Virus record (IMG/VR): IMGVR_UViG_3300037247_001169
Span: 1-64,000 of that record
DNA from: a virus
Reading direction: 5' to 3' (one strand)
Length of the DNA: 64,000 nucleotides
The notes under the pieces: model-generated
What the model was told of the DNA's origin: nothing
Databases searched by the model: none
The model's input: only the letters and a program-made list of their open reading frames with translations
Made by a program: the position numbers and the translations under genes
Part shown: piece by piece, positions 32,544 through 41,102 of the stretch
Layout of the letters: each line of letters starts with the position of its first letter
Numbering within the stretch: the first letter of the stretch is position 1

Positions 32544-34306
32544 TGTGCACCCCCGACCGTATTGGCCTGCCCGGCACCCGATAGAAGCCGAGACATAAGC
32601 TGGGTCTCGTCGAGATCCCCTCCCTGCTGACGACCGTCGGCGGCGCCACCCGCTTGTTGGCCGAACGGTTGGGGCCGACCCGCGGCCGGCGCGGGCGTCG
32701 GGGCGCCCTGAAGATCCATCTCGGACGGCTTGAACCGGACCATCTGTCGCAGCTCGGGGAAGTTCGCCAGGCGAGAGACCCCGTCGTAGAAGCCGTTGAA
32801 ATCGGGGGCTATGTTCTGGGCGGCGAGCATCGGCGCCGCCTGCATCGTCCGGTCCCACATCGCGAACATCAGTTGGAGCTTGTCGGCCGGGGTCTGCCGC
32901 CGCATGCTGAACGGCTCGACCGTGATGTCATACTCCACCAAGTCGCCTTCGCGCGTCTCCGGGCTCCACAGCTCGCTGGTATAGAAGTCCGTATCTGCGA
33001 TCCGCCGATAGACGACATCCTCGCGCAACTCCTCCGTCCACTCGTACCAGGCGCATGCCTGAACGATGTCCTGTGTGAATTCGGCGAACCGATCCTGCAT
33101 GGCGCCCACCCGTTCGTCCGACGAACCCTTGACGATTTTTTCCTGGGTCGCCGTATCCGTGATCTGACCGAAGCCGGCGATTACGTCCGTCCCCGACCGC
33201 CGCTTGAACAGGCCGTGTGCGTGGATCGCCATGGCAATGGTTTGCCCTGACGCCCCGCCGACTTTGATGCGCTGGACCGGGTCTTGGACATCGCTGCGTA
33301 TCGAGTCGCCATCGACAGCATCGAGAACGCGCCGGAACGTGTCTTCCGCTTCGCCCTGATAGGTGAAAACCTCTTTCTCGCGCTCGCCCTGGCGGAATAT
33401 CTTCCGGTAGATGCGGTTCACGAAGTCGTCCAGGTCCCACAACGTGTAAGCCGGGGCCAACGGCCAGAGTTGGCCGGGCACATCCTGGAACGACAAGACG
33501 CGATAGGGGCCGCCTTCCGGCCCGTCGAACGGCACGATCCGTAGCGGTTTCTCGGCATTGAGCGACATCGTGACGACGAGATTGCTCTCCGGAAGCCAGA
33601 CGTGATAGACATCCACCCGCTGGCGGAAGCGCTCTTCGTATTGGCCCTTCCCCAAACTCAAGGTCTGTTCGCGCTCGATGTTGGTATCGTCTTTCGAGCC
33701 GAACGTCCCGCTTCTAAGCTGGTCCACCGCGTCCTGGTCGTAGAGCGGGTTGTCCTGGAAGTGTTCCAACGGGCGACGGAACTTGTCGCCCATGAAATCC
33801 ATCAGCTCCCGCTCGTCGGGCGACATATCCCAAACCAGGTTGGCATGATGGATGTTGTCGACGAACGGCTGACCGACGTTATGCATGTAACCGCCGATGC
33901 GATTGCGCCGATCCGCCTCGACCCCGATCCGGACAACGCCCGGGCCGAACACCGCGTTCACGATGGCGCCGCGCAATGTCGCCGCCAGGTTGATCTCCTG
34001 GATCAGCTTGTTGAGTCGCCGCTCGAATGTCTGGGCTTGCGGCAGCAGCCCCTCGATGAACGTGCTGACCAGGACCTGCGGATTCCGGGCGGCGATGGCC
34101 ATGCTGAGCACGCTGGCCAATTCTTCCATCCCGTTGACCGGGACGCGGTCGTGCTCGTTCTTGGACGTGTGACCGTAGTGCGGGCCGACCATCTGCCGTT
34201 TCGCCATCATCGCGAACTCGATAAACGGCTTCATCTGCTTGCGGGCGTACTTGACCGAATTCTTCAGCCGGTCAAAGTCTTTTTCGTTGTCAGGATCGAA
34301 CGGCAC
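32540..34306 (-). CDS. Portal protein, 588 aa
   Basis: Between terminase and scaffold and of the usual portal length. An N-terminal wing (FIEFAMMAKRQMVGPHYG, NAVFGPGVVRIGVE), a stem region with FVNRIYRKIFRQGEREKEVF, and a C-terminal Gln/Gly/Pro-rich tail match podovirus-type portals. It forms the dodecameric channel through which the terminase packages DNA. Confidence 0.75.
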   Translation of the reverse strand: MPFDPDNEKDFDRLKNSVKYARKQMKPFIEFAMMAKRQMVGPHYGHTSKNEHDRVPVNGMEELASVLSMAIAARNPQVLVSTFIEGLLPQAQTFERRLNKLIQEINLAATLRGAIVNAVFGPGVVRIGVEADRRNRIGGYMHNVGQPFVDNIHHANLVWDMSPDERELMDFMGDKFRRPLEHFQDNPLYDQDAVDQLRSGTFGSKDDTNIEREQTLSLGKGQYEERFRQRVDVYHVWLPESNLVVTMSLNAEKPLRIVPFDGPEGGPYRVLSFQDVPGQLWPLAPAYTLWDLDDFVNRIYRKIFRQGEREKEVFTYQGEAEDTFRRVLDAVDGDSIRSDVQDPVQRIKVGGASGQTIAMAIHAHGLFKRRSGTDVIAGFGQITDTATQEKIVKGSSDERVGAMQDRFAEFTQDIVQACAWYEWTEELREDVVYRRIADTDFYTSELWSPETREGDLVEYDITVEPFSMRRQTPADKLQLMFAMWDRTMQAAPMLAAQNIAPDFNGFYDGVSRLANFPELRQMVRFKPSEMDLQGAPTPAPAAGRPQPFGQQAGGAADGRQQGGDLDETQLMSRLLSGAGQANTVGGAQ

Positions 34307-34544
34307 GCTGTTTCAATCTCTCTACTAGGGCTGCAACCTCATCCACGACCTTGTCGTCCGGATCGAAGCACACCGCCCCGAAATAGGTCACCTCGCTGAC
34401 CTCGGGATCGTCTCGCAGGCTGATGCGGCAATGTCCGTCATCGCCTTCGAGTTTGACCACGAACTCCTTGAGCATGCGCAACCCCGCCAGGATGCCACAT
34501 ACCCATTCCCTCGCAGCGCGATTTACGGCCTCTCGTGCTTCCAT
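34290..34544 (-). CDS. Small acidic protein, 84 aa
   Basis: ATG 34544 follows GGAAGG; an upstream TTG is less likely. Shares EWVCGILAGLRMLKEF with the product at 40573-41067 (ECVYGVLAGLGVLEHF) so the two are distant paralogues. The 115 bases between it and terminase hold no gene. Function unknown. Confidence 0.6.
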   Translation of the reverse strand: MEAREAVNRAAREWVCGILAGLRMLKEFVVKLEGDDGHCRISLRDDPEVSEVTYFGAVCFDPDDKVVDEVAALVERLKQRAVRS

Positions 34545-34659
34545 GTAGCCTTCCAGCGCAAACAAAAAGGGCAGTACAGTGGTACGGCACCGTACTACCC
34601 TTCAGTTTGCCAACTGTTGCCCGGCTCAGGAGCGACCCTTGCCGAGGGAATCCCTCAAT

Positions 34660-36546
34660 TCACCAAAGCGCCTTACTCCGCTCCGCTTTCTCCCGTTCCT
34701 TTATCCTCCCACCCACGCTATCCGTCGGGATCTGCGCCGGCCGTTGCTCGGCGGCCAAAAGTTTAGCCTGTTTTTCGAGTGGCTTCAAGAGCATCCAGGC
34801 TCCGGCATCGGCGATCACCAGGTCACCGTGGTTTTTCTTCTTGCCGGACGCACTGACCTCTCCCAAGGCCGTGGAATGCTCGACCGTCCCGCGGTCCGTC
34901 CATTTGTACTCTACACACTCGCGGACCGCCTCTTCGTCTCGGTTAGTGATCCGCCCACTGCCCAGGGCTCCGTTATAACTCAATAGCATGCGCTGCTTAG
35001 CATCGCCGCCAGACGGCCACCCGTCCTTTCCCGATTCCTTCCCCCGCTTGTCGCGGTATTTGTAGAATCGGGAATATCCCAATTCGTGAATTTCGTCCGA
35101 GAAAGAGTCCCCCACGCCCTGCATTTCAAACCACAACTTCGGATTGTGGAACCACCGCAGAATCGGGAAGCAATACCTGGCGAACTTAGCCGGGCTCATT
35201 ACGTTAGTTTTCACACGAGCGACCTTCTCCATCTTGTCGCTCCAAATGGACAAACAACTATCAGACGCACCCGTTCCGGCTGACACGTCAACGGCCGCAA
35301 CGTACTCTTGATCGGACTGCGGTCTTCCTCCCAGCAGGTTCAGCCATAGCAACAGGTTGCCGCCGGGGCTTTCGATGAACTCGTCGAACGCGAAATCGTG
35401 TTCATCGTAGCTGAGTTCACCTTGCCAGAACGGTTTCCGACAATCTCGTTTGACCACCGCCTCAATCTCCTCCGGCTCGAAAAAAGGGTCGCCCGACCTG
35501 AGGAAGTCGATGTCCATTTCCTGGGCGATGAGCGATTCGACGCCCAGCTTCAGACATCCGTTGTCGTAGTACGGACTGCGGACCGCCGATTTGCCGAGGC
35601 CGTTGACACCCCACGGATAGTGGTCCCGCGCCAGATCGTCGTCATCACCCCCGATTGTGATCTCGCCGAACCGCTCTTTGATGTAACGGACCTTCGCCTT
35701 CGCCCAGAACGACTCGTCAATGAACCTCGGGTCGCCCTTGGCCATCCGATAGGCGCCCTGGTAGTGCTCGGGATGATCCGTCCAGTGGAGCTGGAGGATA
35801 TTGCGATTCTTGTCGTGGGCCAGCCGGTAGAACTCGCCGCCGATACCGTTCGGCGTGCTCGGGACGATAGCGCAGTTCGTGTTGCCTACGATCGACGCCC
35901 AAGCCTTACGCGAATCGAGCGGATCGATGAACGCGAATTCGTCGGAAACGACAGCCGTCTTACGCCCGCCGCGGCCCATGTTGCCGGTCGTCGACGTTCC
36001 CATGATGTTGCTGCCCGTCGCCCAATTGACATAGCTGAGCTTGGCGCGTCCCAGACCGCCGGTCATCCACTCGGGAAGATGGTCGTGAACGAAGTCCAGC
36101 TTGGCGAACAGGCAATCCGGGTCGCCCTTCTTGTCCACCATGTCCTCGGTACGGCTGACCAACAGGAACGTCTGCAAGCGGCGAAACAAGAACCGGCGAT
36201 CGATCGGCAACAGGACCATCCACGTCGCACCGATATACCGGCTCTTGGGGAGGATGACGTTGCGCCGCCCGATCGACGCATCGATCTCCAGCAGCGCCTT
36301 CTCCTGAAACGGGTAGGCGATAAACGGACGGAGCGGATGATCGGCATGTTCCCGGGGATTGAACGTCCAGACGAACGTGTCGATCCAGAAGAGCAGGTCC
36401 CGGCTACAGCAGTCGATCACCGTCTGGCGGTTCGACTCCGATTGCAACGCCCACTTCTCCATGTGGAGGCGCCAACGGAGGTTCGCCCTGAAGTCACGAG
36501 GGACGGCCTGGGCCGGTTCAGCAGTTTCCAACTCCGACAGCAACAT
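34660..36546 (-). CDS. terL: Terminase large subunit, 628 aa
   Basis: Two-domain packaging motor. The ATPase domain has a Walker A-like motif KSRYIGATW (residues 101-109) and a Walker B with catalytic Glu at AVVSDE (198-203). The nuclease domain starts with the acidic YVAAVDVSAG (Asp420) and ends with HGDLVIADAGAW near residue 580. It translocates concatemeric DNA into the prohead and cuts it. Overlaps the upstream gene by 29 bases. Confidence 0.9.
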   Translation of the reverse strand: MLLSELETAEPAQAVPRDFRANLRWRLHMEKWALQSESNRQTVIDCCSRDLLFWIDTFVWTFNPREHADHPLRPFIAYPFQEKALLEIDASIGRRNVILPKSRYIGATWMVLLPIDRRFLFRRLQTFLLVSRTEDMVDKKGDPDCLFAKLDFVHDHLPEWMTGGLGRAKLSYVNWATGSNIMGTSTTGNMGRGGRKTAVVSDEFAFIDPLDSRKAWASIVGNTNCAIVPSTPNGIGGEFYRLAHDKNRNILQLHWTDHPEHYQGAYRMAKGDPRFIDESFWAKAKVRYIKERFGEITIGGDDDDLARDHYPWGVNGLGKSAVRSPYYDNGCLKLGVESLIAQEMDIDFLRSGDPFFEPEEIEAVVKRDCRKPFWQGELSYDEHDFAFDEFIESPGGNLLLWLNLLGGRPQSDQEYVAAVDVSAGTGASDSCLSIWSDKMEKVARVKTNVMSPAKFARYCFPILRWFHNPKLWFEMQGVGDSFSDEIHELGYSRFYKYRDKRGKESGKDGWPSGGDAKQRMLLSYNGALGSGRITNRDEEAVRECVEYKWTDRGTVEHSTALGEVSASGKKKNHGDLVIADAGAWMLLKPLEKQAKLLAAEQRPAQIPTDSVGGRIKEREKAERSKALW

Positions 36547-37216
36547 CAGCAGTTCCCATCATTGCATCCAAAACATCCCGTTCGGCAAACAGTTCTCTCG
36601 TCACCTCCACGTGACTCCGGCCGCTGTCCGATAACGACGTGCGCCCCCTGGCCTTGCGCTCCTCATGCTTGTCATAGTCGTCCCAGAACTTGGCCTGGTC
36701 GCCCTTCGCCCACTCCAGCATGTTGAGGGCGGTTCGCGACGGGATATCGGCGGGATCCAAAGCAAGAATGTCAACTTCCGCGAAAAGGTGCTCTGCAACC
36801 CACTCTATGCCCGGCACGGAACCCTTCTTGCCCGCCAGTTCCCTGTGAAGTTCAATCCGCGACATGCCCTCGACGGCAGCACAGTCGCGCTTGGCCTTGC
36901 GCTTTTTCCGAACGGCACGTTGGCGCTCGCTCTTGGTGTATTCGCCTGTTTCCCTAAGTGTTTTACGGCTCGGAACCTGATCTGCAACTTCGACGATCGC
37001 CCGACGCCATGCTTCCCGAACACTCAATCCGCCGCGCTTCAGTGCGTCGCGCTTGCGAGTGAAACCCGTCCAGAAATCGACGCCCAACCTCATGCCGAGC
37101 CTCGCGGCCTCGCGCTTGTCCTCTTTGCAATCGAACTCGAGGTGCTTCTGGTCGAGCCAGCGATCTCGGCTGGTGGGCTCGTAGTTTTCGTCGTTGTGTG
37201 TCTGGAGGTCAGGCAT
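36518..37216 (-). CDS. Hypothetical protein of the packaging operon, 232 aa
   Basis: Lies between small and large terminase genes with overlaps on both sides. Highly charged, helical, with a basic middle (KSERQRAVRKKRKAKRD) that could bind DNA, and a C-terminal region of beta/alpha pattern. No family recognised; an accessory of terminase or a regulator of packaging is plausible. Confidence 0.6.
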   Translation of the reverse strand: MPDLQTHNDENYEPTSRDRWLDQKHLEFDCKEDKREAARLGMRLGVDFWTGFTRKRDALKRGGLSVREAWRRAIVEVADQVPSRKTLRETGEYTKSERQRAVRKKRKAKRDCAAVEGMSRIELHRELAGKKGSVPGIEWVAEHLFAEVDILALDPADIPSRTALNMLEWAKGDQAKFWDDYDKHEERKARGRTSLSDSGRSHVEVTRELFAERDVLDAMMGTADVAVGVGNC

Positions 37217-37697
37217 GTTCCAAATACTTCTCTGCCGCGCTCATGGCCATCGCAGCCGATTCGGAGGACACTGACATGTTCACAATGTAACGGCCGCGGC
37301 CGCCATAATCGCGCCAGATGGCCGGCCAGACAATGAGGGCCAATCGAACAAGCTCTGCCGGGTGTCCTCGAGCCTTGATGAGAAAACAGTCGGCGGCTTC
37401 CTGCGCGTCTTTCGCCGCATTCGCAAACCGTTCGTCGCCGATTCTGTACCGACCGCCCGCACGCTCCATAGTGCACGGCCAAATGTGCTCGACGATCGCC
37501 TGCCGGCTCGGGAGCCCGGGATCTTTACAATCGTCCTCGGCTTCCGCCTTCTGGTTCTTGACGATCCCGTAGACGTACTGGATCGCACACCCGGCCTCCT
37601 TGGCTGCCTCAGATGGGCTTTTGCCCATCGCCAGGGCCGCTAGAACCACATCCTTCTTGGACGATGACTGAACCTGCCCCGTCGCCACTTCGTTCAT
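37209..37697 (-). CDS. Terminase small subunit candidate, 162 aa
   Basis: N-terminal helix-turn-helix pattern (VVLAALAMGKSPSEAAKEAG, then a recognition-helix segment IQYVYGIVKN) as in small terminases, followed by a helical oligomerisation-like region. AGGAG 7 bases before ATG 37697 supports the start although it overlaps the upstream gene by 89 bases out of frame. It would select DNA for packaging. Confidence 0.65.
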   Translation of the reverse strand: MNEVATGQVQSSSKKDVVLAALAMGKSPSEAAKEAGCAIQYVYGIVKNQKAEAEDDCKDPGLPSRQAIVEHIWPCTMERAGGRYRIGDERFANAAKDAQEAADCFLIKARGHPAELVRLALIVWPAIWRDYGGRGRYIVNMSVSSESAAMAMSAAEKYLEHA

Positions 37698-37980
37698 CGA
37701 ATCGCTCCTGTAACTGGATCACCGCCGCATTGAGGGTCAGGCATTGCCTGGACAGGAAAAACACTGCGTCCTCGAGGTAAAGCACGAGTTCCGGCGTGAC
37801 CGGCACGCCTGGCCGTAGAGATGGTTTCCCCGGAACACGGATCTGCTTTTGGGCTGCGAGCGCCGCTACGTGCTTGGCCTCCACCAATTGCGTGTGGACC
37901 GTGTGGATCCGCCCGTACATCTGCTTCTCGGGCGAAGCGCCCTTGCCATTCCCGTCAGACGGCCTTTCGTTCAGCCTCAT
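37609..37980 (-). CDS. Hypothetical helical protein, 123 aa
   Basis: Predicted helices (LVEAKHVAALAAQKQI; LEDAVFFLSRQCLTLNAAVIQL) and a Gly/Ser tail that overlaps the small terminase gene in another frame. Starts inside the upstream zinc gene. Unknown family; first part of the packaging operon. Confidence 0.6.
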   Translation of the reverse strand: MRLNERPSDGNGKGASPEKQMYGRIHTVHTQLVEAKHVAALAAQKQIRVPGKPSLRPGVPVTPELVLYLEDAVFFLSRQCLTLNAAVIQLQERFDERSGDGAGSVIVQEGCGSSGPGDGQKPI

Positions 37981-38134
37981 ACGTTCGCTCGCATTCGTCG
38001 GGGTCTCCGTGGACGTAAAGCACCAGCTTCCCGTAGTTGACGGGGATCAACGGCAGACCGCACCGATGGCACAGCGGCCGTTCCACCTCTGGGTCGGTCA
38101 AGATGTCATCTACCAGCGTTTCCATTCCGGTCAT
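37955..38134 (-). CDS. Small zinc-binding protein, 59 aa
   Basis: Contains LCHRCGLPLIPV, a CxxC knuckle, and a histidine/aspartate-rich VHGDPDECERTYE end with one more Cys. Start at ATG 38134 or 38125; no better site is seen. It is the first gene behind the promoter/operator pair at 38222-38278. Confidence 0.6.
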   Translation of the reverse strand: MTGMETLVDDILTDPEVERPLCHRCGLPLIPVNYGKLVLYVHGDPDECERTYEAERKAV

Positions 38135-38221
38135 CCACGGGCGCGGGCTCCTGCCCAAGTGGCGCCCCAGGTTACACGGGCAAGGCAGTGCAACCGACCC
38201 CGACCTGGGAGCAATCCGCAA

Positions 38222-38278
38222 TGTATCCTATGGATACACATTCAAGCAAAGTGTATCCTATGGATACACTTTCGTCAA
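38222..38278 (-). promoter_or_regulatory. Late promoter with two identical 17-bp operators
   Basis: Minus strand TTGACG (38278-38273), 17-base spacer, TACACT (38255-38250). Two exact copies of TGTATCC-TAT-GGATACA (38222-38238 and 38252-38268), centres 30 bp apart (about three helical turns), one inside the promoter and one just downstream. The design suits cooperative binding of a dimeric regulator of the packaging and structural operon. Confidence 0.7.
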
Positions 38279-38310
38279 GCCGAGTGTTTCATGTGCGTGG
38301 AATCACGCAG

Positions 38311-38574
38311 TTACGTGGTCGGATGTGGGACAGGCAGGCCCAGAGTAGAATACTCCCTGGGGGTGAGCACAACGGGGTTCCCGTCGAAGAAAAGCATGGG
38401 CTCTCCGTCCACGACCCCATAGGTCATAAAAAAGCCAGGCCAGCACACCGGCCACCGAGGATTTACCACGGGCTCCAGCGCCCGCAAGCAAGACGGGGCG
38501 TAGACGGCGGCTATCGTGCCGAAAACAGCAGCTACGGCGACGGAAAGGCGGTTGAGGAAGGTTCGGCGGGTCAT
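38311..38574 (-). CDS. Small membrane protein, MTRRTF type
   Basis: 87 aa, start MTRRTFLNRL at 38574. One N-terminal hydrophobic helix (LSVAVAAVFGTIAAVYA) after a basic head, then a soluble domain. The adjacent gene begins with the same MTRRTFL, so the two are paralogues. Role unknown; lies upstream (in coordinate order, downstream in transcription) of the operators. Confidence 0.65.
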   Translation of the reverse strand: MTRRTFLNRLSVAVAAVFGTIAAVYAPSCLRALEPVVNPRWPVCWPGFFMTYGVVDGEPMLFFDGNPVVLTPREYSTLGLPVPHPTT

Positions 38575-38753
38575 TTGCTCAGCACCGACGTTACGCCCAA
38601 GATGAAAAGTAGGGGCCCGCCTACCAGGCACGCGATCGTCATCTCCACGTCCTTCGAGAAAAATCCTTCAACCGGCGCCCAGATAACAAGAAGCTGAGAG
38701 GTGATCACGAAAGCGGCGATCAACAAAGCGTAAAGGAAGGTTCGGCGGGTCAT
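38571..38753 (-). CDS. Two-span membrane protein, MTRRTF type
   Basis: 60 aa: MTRRTFLYALLIAAFVITSQ, then a second hydrophobic helix (TIACLVGGPLLFILGV). The two-helix form with a basic N-terminus and 60 residues is typical of holins of class II, so a holin role is possible. ATGA overlap with its neighbour. Confidence 0.65.
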   Translation of the reverse strand: MTRRTFLYALLIAAFVITSQLLVIWAPVEGFFSKDVEMTIACLVGGPLLFILGVTSVLSK

Positions 38754-38932
38754 CATCGCTGGGCCCCCCGCCACCAGTAAATCAGGCCAATCCTACCCAA
38801 CAACAGCACCATGGCCCCGCTTTCGACTTTCGCCACCCAACTCCATCGGCACAAACGAAACAGGTCAAACCACCGGCAGGCTATCCTGTAACGGTTGACC
38901 CGCCAATACAGATACGGTCGACGAGCAATCAC
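38753..38932 (-). CDS. Basic membrane-associated protein, 59 aa
   Basis: GTG 38932 with GGAG 8 bases upstream is the best start. Arg/Trp-rich front (ARRPYLYWRVNRYRIACRWF) and a hydrophobic C-terminal segment (AMVLLLGRIGLIYWW). Overlaps the next gene start. Function unknown. Confidence 0.5.
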   Translation of the reverse strand: MIARRPYLYWRVNRYRIACRWFDLFRLCRWSWVAKVESGAMVLLLGRIGLIYWWRGAQR

Positions 38933-38960
38933 ACCACGTACTCCAAACGGGGGCCGGGGA

Positions 38961-39266
38961 CTACGGGCACGTCGAACACTTCGGCCCGCAGGTGACCATC
39001 CCACTTCCAATCCACTTTCCGGTCAAACGATCGAAGCTATAGTCCCGACCGCCGATGTGGATGTACGTTCCGAACCGAGTAACTCGAATGTGGATATGGA
39101 AGCCCGTCACCAAATCGTCCACTTCGTAATCGCGGACAAACCCCGGCAACCCCAAACGGTGTACGAGGCCGCACAGGGCCCTCCGTGAGCGACTTCGCCA
39201 AATCTGCCAACGAGTCGCGCCTGCATCCGCCGGACCACAACCCGGGAAGGGGAAAATGCCGCCCAT
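38961..39266 (-). CDS. Hypothetical protein, 101 aa
   Basis: Start MGGIFPFPG overlaps the upstream stop (TGATG). Cysteine at both ends with a beta-rich core (VTGFHIHIRVTRFGTYIHIG, then DYSFDRLTGKW). Ends CGPKCSTCP, a possible metal site. No family recognised. Confidence 0.6.
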   Translation of the reverse strand: MGGIFPFPGCGPADAGATRWQIWRSRSRRALCGLVHRLGLPGFVRDYEVDDLVTGFHIHIRVTRFGTYIHIGGRDYSFDRLTGKWIGSGMVTCGPKCSTCP

Positions 39267-39472
39267 CACATCGCCACCCACGAGAGGGGGACGGGGCTGG
39301 AAAACACGCAACGAGCGTCCTCGCGAATGCGAAGAACCCGCCCCCGCATATCAGGATTCCGACCCACGAGCACAGACACCATGTATGACGACTCCGATCC
39401 AGTGCGTGGCACAAACGTGGGATCAGTGTCCCACATTCGCCGCAACTCGGCCTTACGCTCGGGGGTTAGCAT
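39266..39472 (-). CDS. Hypothetical protein, 68 aa
   Basis: MLTPERKAELRRMWDTD looks like a short helix with basic face; the rest is mixed with a VLVGRNPDMRGRVLRI strand pattern. Overlaps both neighbours by one to three bases, indicating one operon. Unknown function. Confidence 0.65.
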   Translation of the reverse strand: MLTPERKAELRRMWDTDPTFVPRTGSESSYMVSVLVGRNPDMRGRVLRIREDARCVFSSPVPLSWVAM

Positions 39473-39711
39473 CAGTAAATCTTCGTCAAGTCAGCGGCCT
39501 TGACGGATTCGGTCTCAACGAAAATCGTCTGCTCGGCCCGATCCGCCGTGTCGTGCATTCCAGACACCTCAATGATCTTAGGTGCCGTTGCGGGCTCCAG
39601 CTTCGCCTGTTTCAACTCCCCGTAAGCGGCGCGAAGCACGTCTTCGGAGCCATGAACCTTCCAGCCGGTGCCGTTGTCAATCAGAATTTCCAGGCGCCAA
39701 ATGCCGTCCAT
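39472..39711 (-). CDS. Hypothetical protein, 79 aa
   Basis: Alternating beta/alpha pattern (WRLEILIDNGTGWKVHG, then a helix SEDVLRAAYGELKQ, then strand APKIIEVSG) like a small alpha/beta phage fold. Coupled to both neighbours. Unknown function. Confidence 0.7.
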   Translation of the reverse strand: MDGIWRLEILIDNGTGWKVHGSEDVLRAAYGELKQAKLEPATAPKIIEVSGMHDTADRAEQTIFVETESVKAADLTKIY

Positions 39712-40436
39712 TAGAACAAACCTCCCAACGCCCAGAGCGTGCTGGCGAGGGCCAGGTAGGCGGCGATCCAGTTGACGGGGCCGAAGGCGGCGCGGCGGTG
39801 TTTGGGCTCCGCAGGCCTATGCCGCACCAACGACCGCCATGCCCGTCCACGCATCAAGCGAGCGAGTGCCTGGTCTCCATAACGCTTCGCCAGCGCCTGG
39901 TCGATCTCGGCGGGGGCAACCTGAAAATCTGTCTGCTTGTCATGATGTCGAACTGTAATCCAATCCCCGCGAGGATCCGTAAAGGCACCCCAGCCAGACG
40001 GCAAACAAGGAGCTAGTCGCTTTATCGCAGCCTGAGCTGGTTCGTCGTTCAAGAGGTTGGCCTTGGGTTGCTCCTGCGTGGGGGCACCCATCATGCCGAG
40101 TGCCTGACCCCGAAGGGCTTCCGCCATGCCCAACTGGTGAGCGGCGGAATCCTGCGGAATCCCCAGCCGGGCCAGAGATTGCTGAGCCCCCATCGGGCCA
40201 AGCCTCATGTTCTGAGCCTGAACCTCCGGCGGGAGGTGGGAACCGGCACGGAGAGCCTGCATCTGCTGGACGATCCTGCCCTCTTTGGCTTCGCATGCGA
40301 CGACTTGACGCTGGTGCAACTCCTCCGGGGTCACACCATGCATGTTGCAGGCGCCACCCAGCAACCCAGCATCCAACGGTCCGAATGGGCCGGGAAAGCC
40401 GTGTTGGGGGTTGTTGAAGTCCTCAAAGCCCGTCAA
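39711..40436 (-). CDS. Hypothetical protein with C-terminal membrane helix, 241 aa
   Basis: Gln/Gly/Pro-rich first half (LPPEVQAQNMRLGPMGAQQ), a middle domain with TDPRGDWITVRHHDKQ, and a hydrophobic C-terminal helix (PVNWIAAYLALASTLWALGG). Placed in the small-gene block between structural genes and the intergenic region; a membrane-anchored modulator is possible. Confidence 0.6.
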   Translation of the reverse strand: MTGFEDFNNPQHGFPGPFGPLDAGLLGGACNMHGVTPEELHQRQVVACEAKEGRIVQQMQALRAGSHLPPEVQAQNMRLGPMGAQQSLARLGIPQDSAAHQLGMAEALRGQALGMMGAPTQEQPKANLLNDEPAQAAIKRLAPCLPSGWGAFTDPRGDWITVRHHDKQTDFQVAPAEIDQALAKRYGDQALARLMRGRAWRSLVRHRPAEPKHRRAAFGPVNWIAAYLALASTLWALGGLF

Positions 40437-40479
40437 CGGAGGCTCGCAATCGCCATCAGCTACTCCCAGACCGGCCCAT

Positions 40480-40572
40480 TTACAGTCCTCTGACCTTGAG
40501 ACACCAGTCGACCAAGTCGAGAATCGGTTGGGCGCTGCCTACCGGAACCTCGCCCGTGCCATGGCAAAGCTT
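40480..40572 (-). other. In-frame continuation after a TGA stop
   Basis: After the TGA at 40573-40575 the same frame stays open for about 30 codons (KLCHGTGEVPVGSAQPILDL onward, to TAA). KLCHGTGEV is what the second half of a DnaJ-type zinc finger should look like, and the TGA falls where the first Cys of that CxxC pair would be. See the findings. Confidence 0.4.
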
Positions 40573-41067
40573 TCATGTCGACCATTGCTCGCATTTCGGA
40601 ACATCCGCAGATTCTCCTGGACCTATCGCCGCACGCAGATCCTTGCGGTGCCTCATCTGCCACTTAATCCACTCGTCGTGCTCAACTTCGCCCTTGCCGC
40701 CACATCTCGAGCACTTAAACAGCATGGAAGAATCCGAAGCCTTGCCCTTCACCATATCGGCCTCCTCAAAAAGAGATTCCACAGCGTCGCGGATCAAGCT
40801 GACATCTAGACACATTCGATCATCGTAACAGGCTACCTCCGCATTCCAGCGCTGAGGGTTCCTTTTGAGGCGGATAATGACCGGAAGACGCTCGTCTTCG
40901 CTGTCGCCGATTACCTGGAAATGCTCCAGGACGCCGAGGCCGGCAAGAACGCCATAAACGCATTCCTTGCCGGTTGTCAACCATAGACCCCTCGGGGCGT
41001 CGTGATCCCGGGGAGAGGCAATCCAGTCAAACTCGCTGTCAGCCTTGCGCTTGCGGGGCGTGGCCAT
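40573..41067 (-). CDS. Zinc-finger protein, possibly leaderless, 164 aa to the first stop
   Basis: MATPRKRKADSEFDW..., a central domain related to the 34290-34544 product (CVYGVLAGLGVLEHF) and a C-terminal DnaJ-like CSRCGGKGEVEHD half finger. A promoter (41075-41102) would start transcription at the ATG, leaving no leader and no ribosome site. The stop at 40573 may be a mutation or recoding site. Function unknown. Confidence 0.6.
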   Translation of the reverse strand: MATPRKRKADSEFDWIASPRDHDAPRGLWLTTGKECVYGVLAGLGVLEHFQVIGDSEDERLPVIIRLKRNPQRWNAEVACYDDRMCLDVSLIRDAVESLFEEADMVKGKASDSSMLFKCSRCGGKGEVEHDEWIKWQMRHRKDLRAAIGPGESADVPKCEQWST

Positions 41068-41074
41068 CACCGAA

Positions 41075-41102
41075 AGCTTACACCAATTCGTGAAACAGGC
41101 AA
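41075..41102 (-). promoter_or_regulatory. Probable promoter with start at the ATG
   Basis: Minus strand TTGCCT (41102-41097), 16-base spacer, TAAGCT (41080-41075), then seven bases to ATG 41067. Same layout as the TAGGCT promoters at 42126-42154, 44999-45027 and 54397-54424. Confidence 0.5.
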
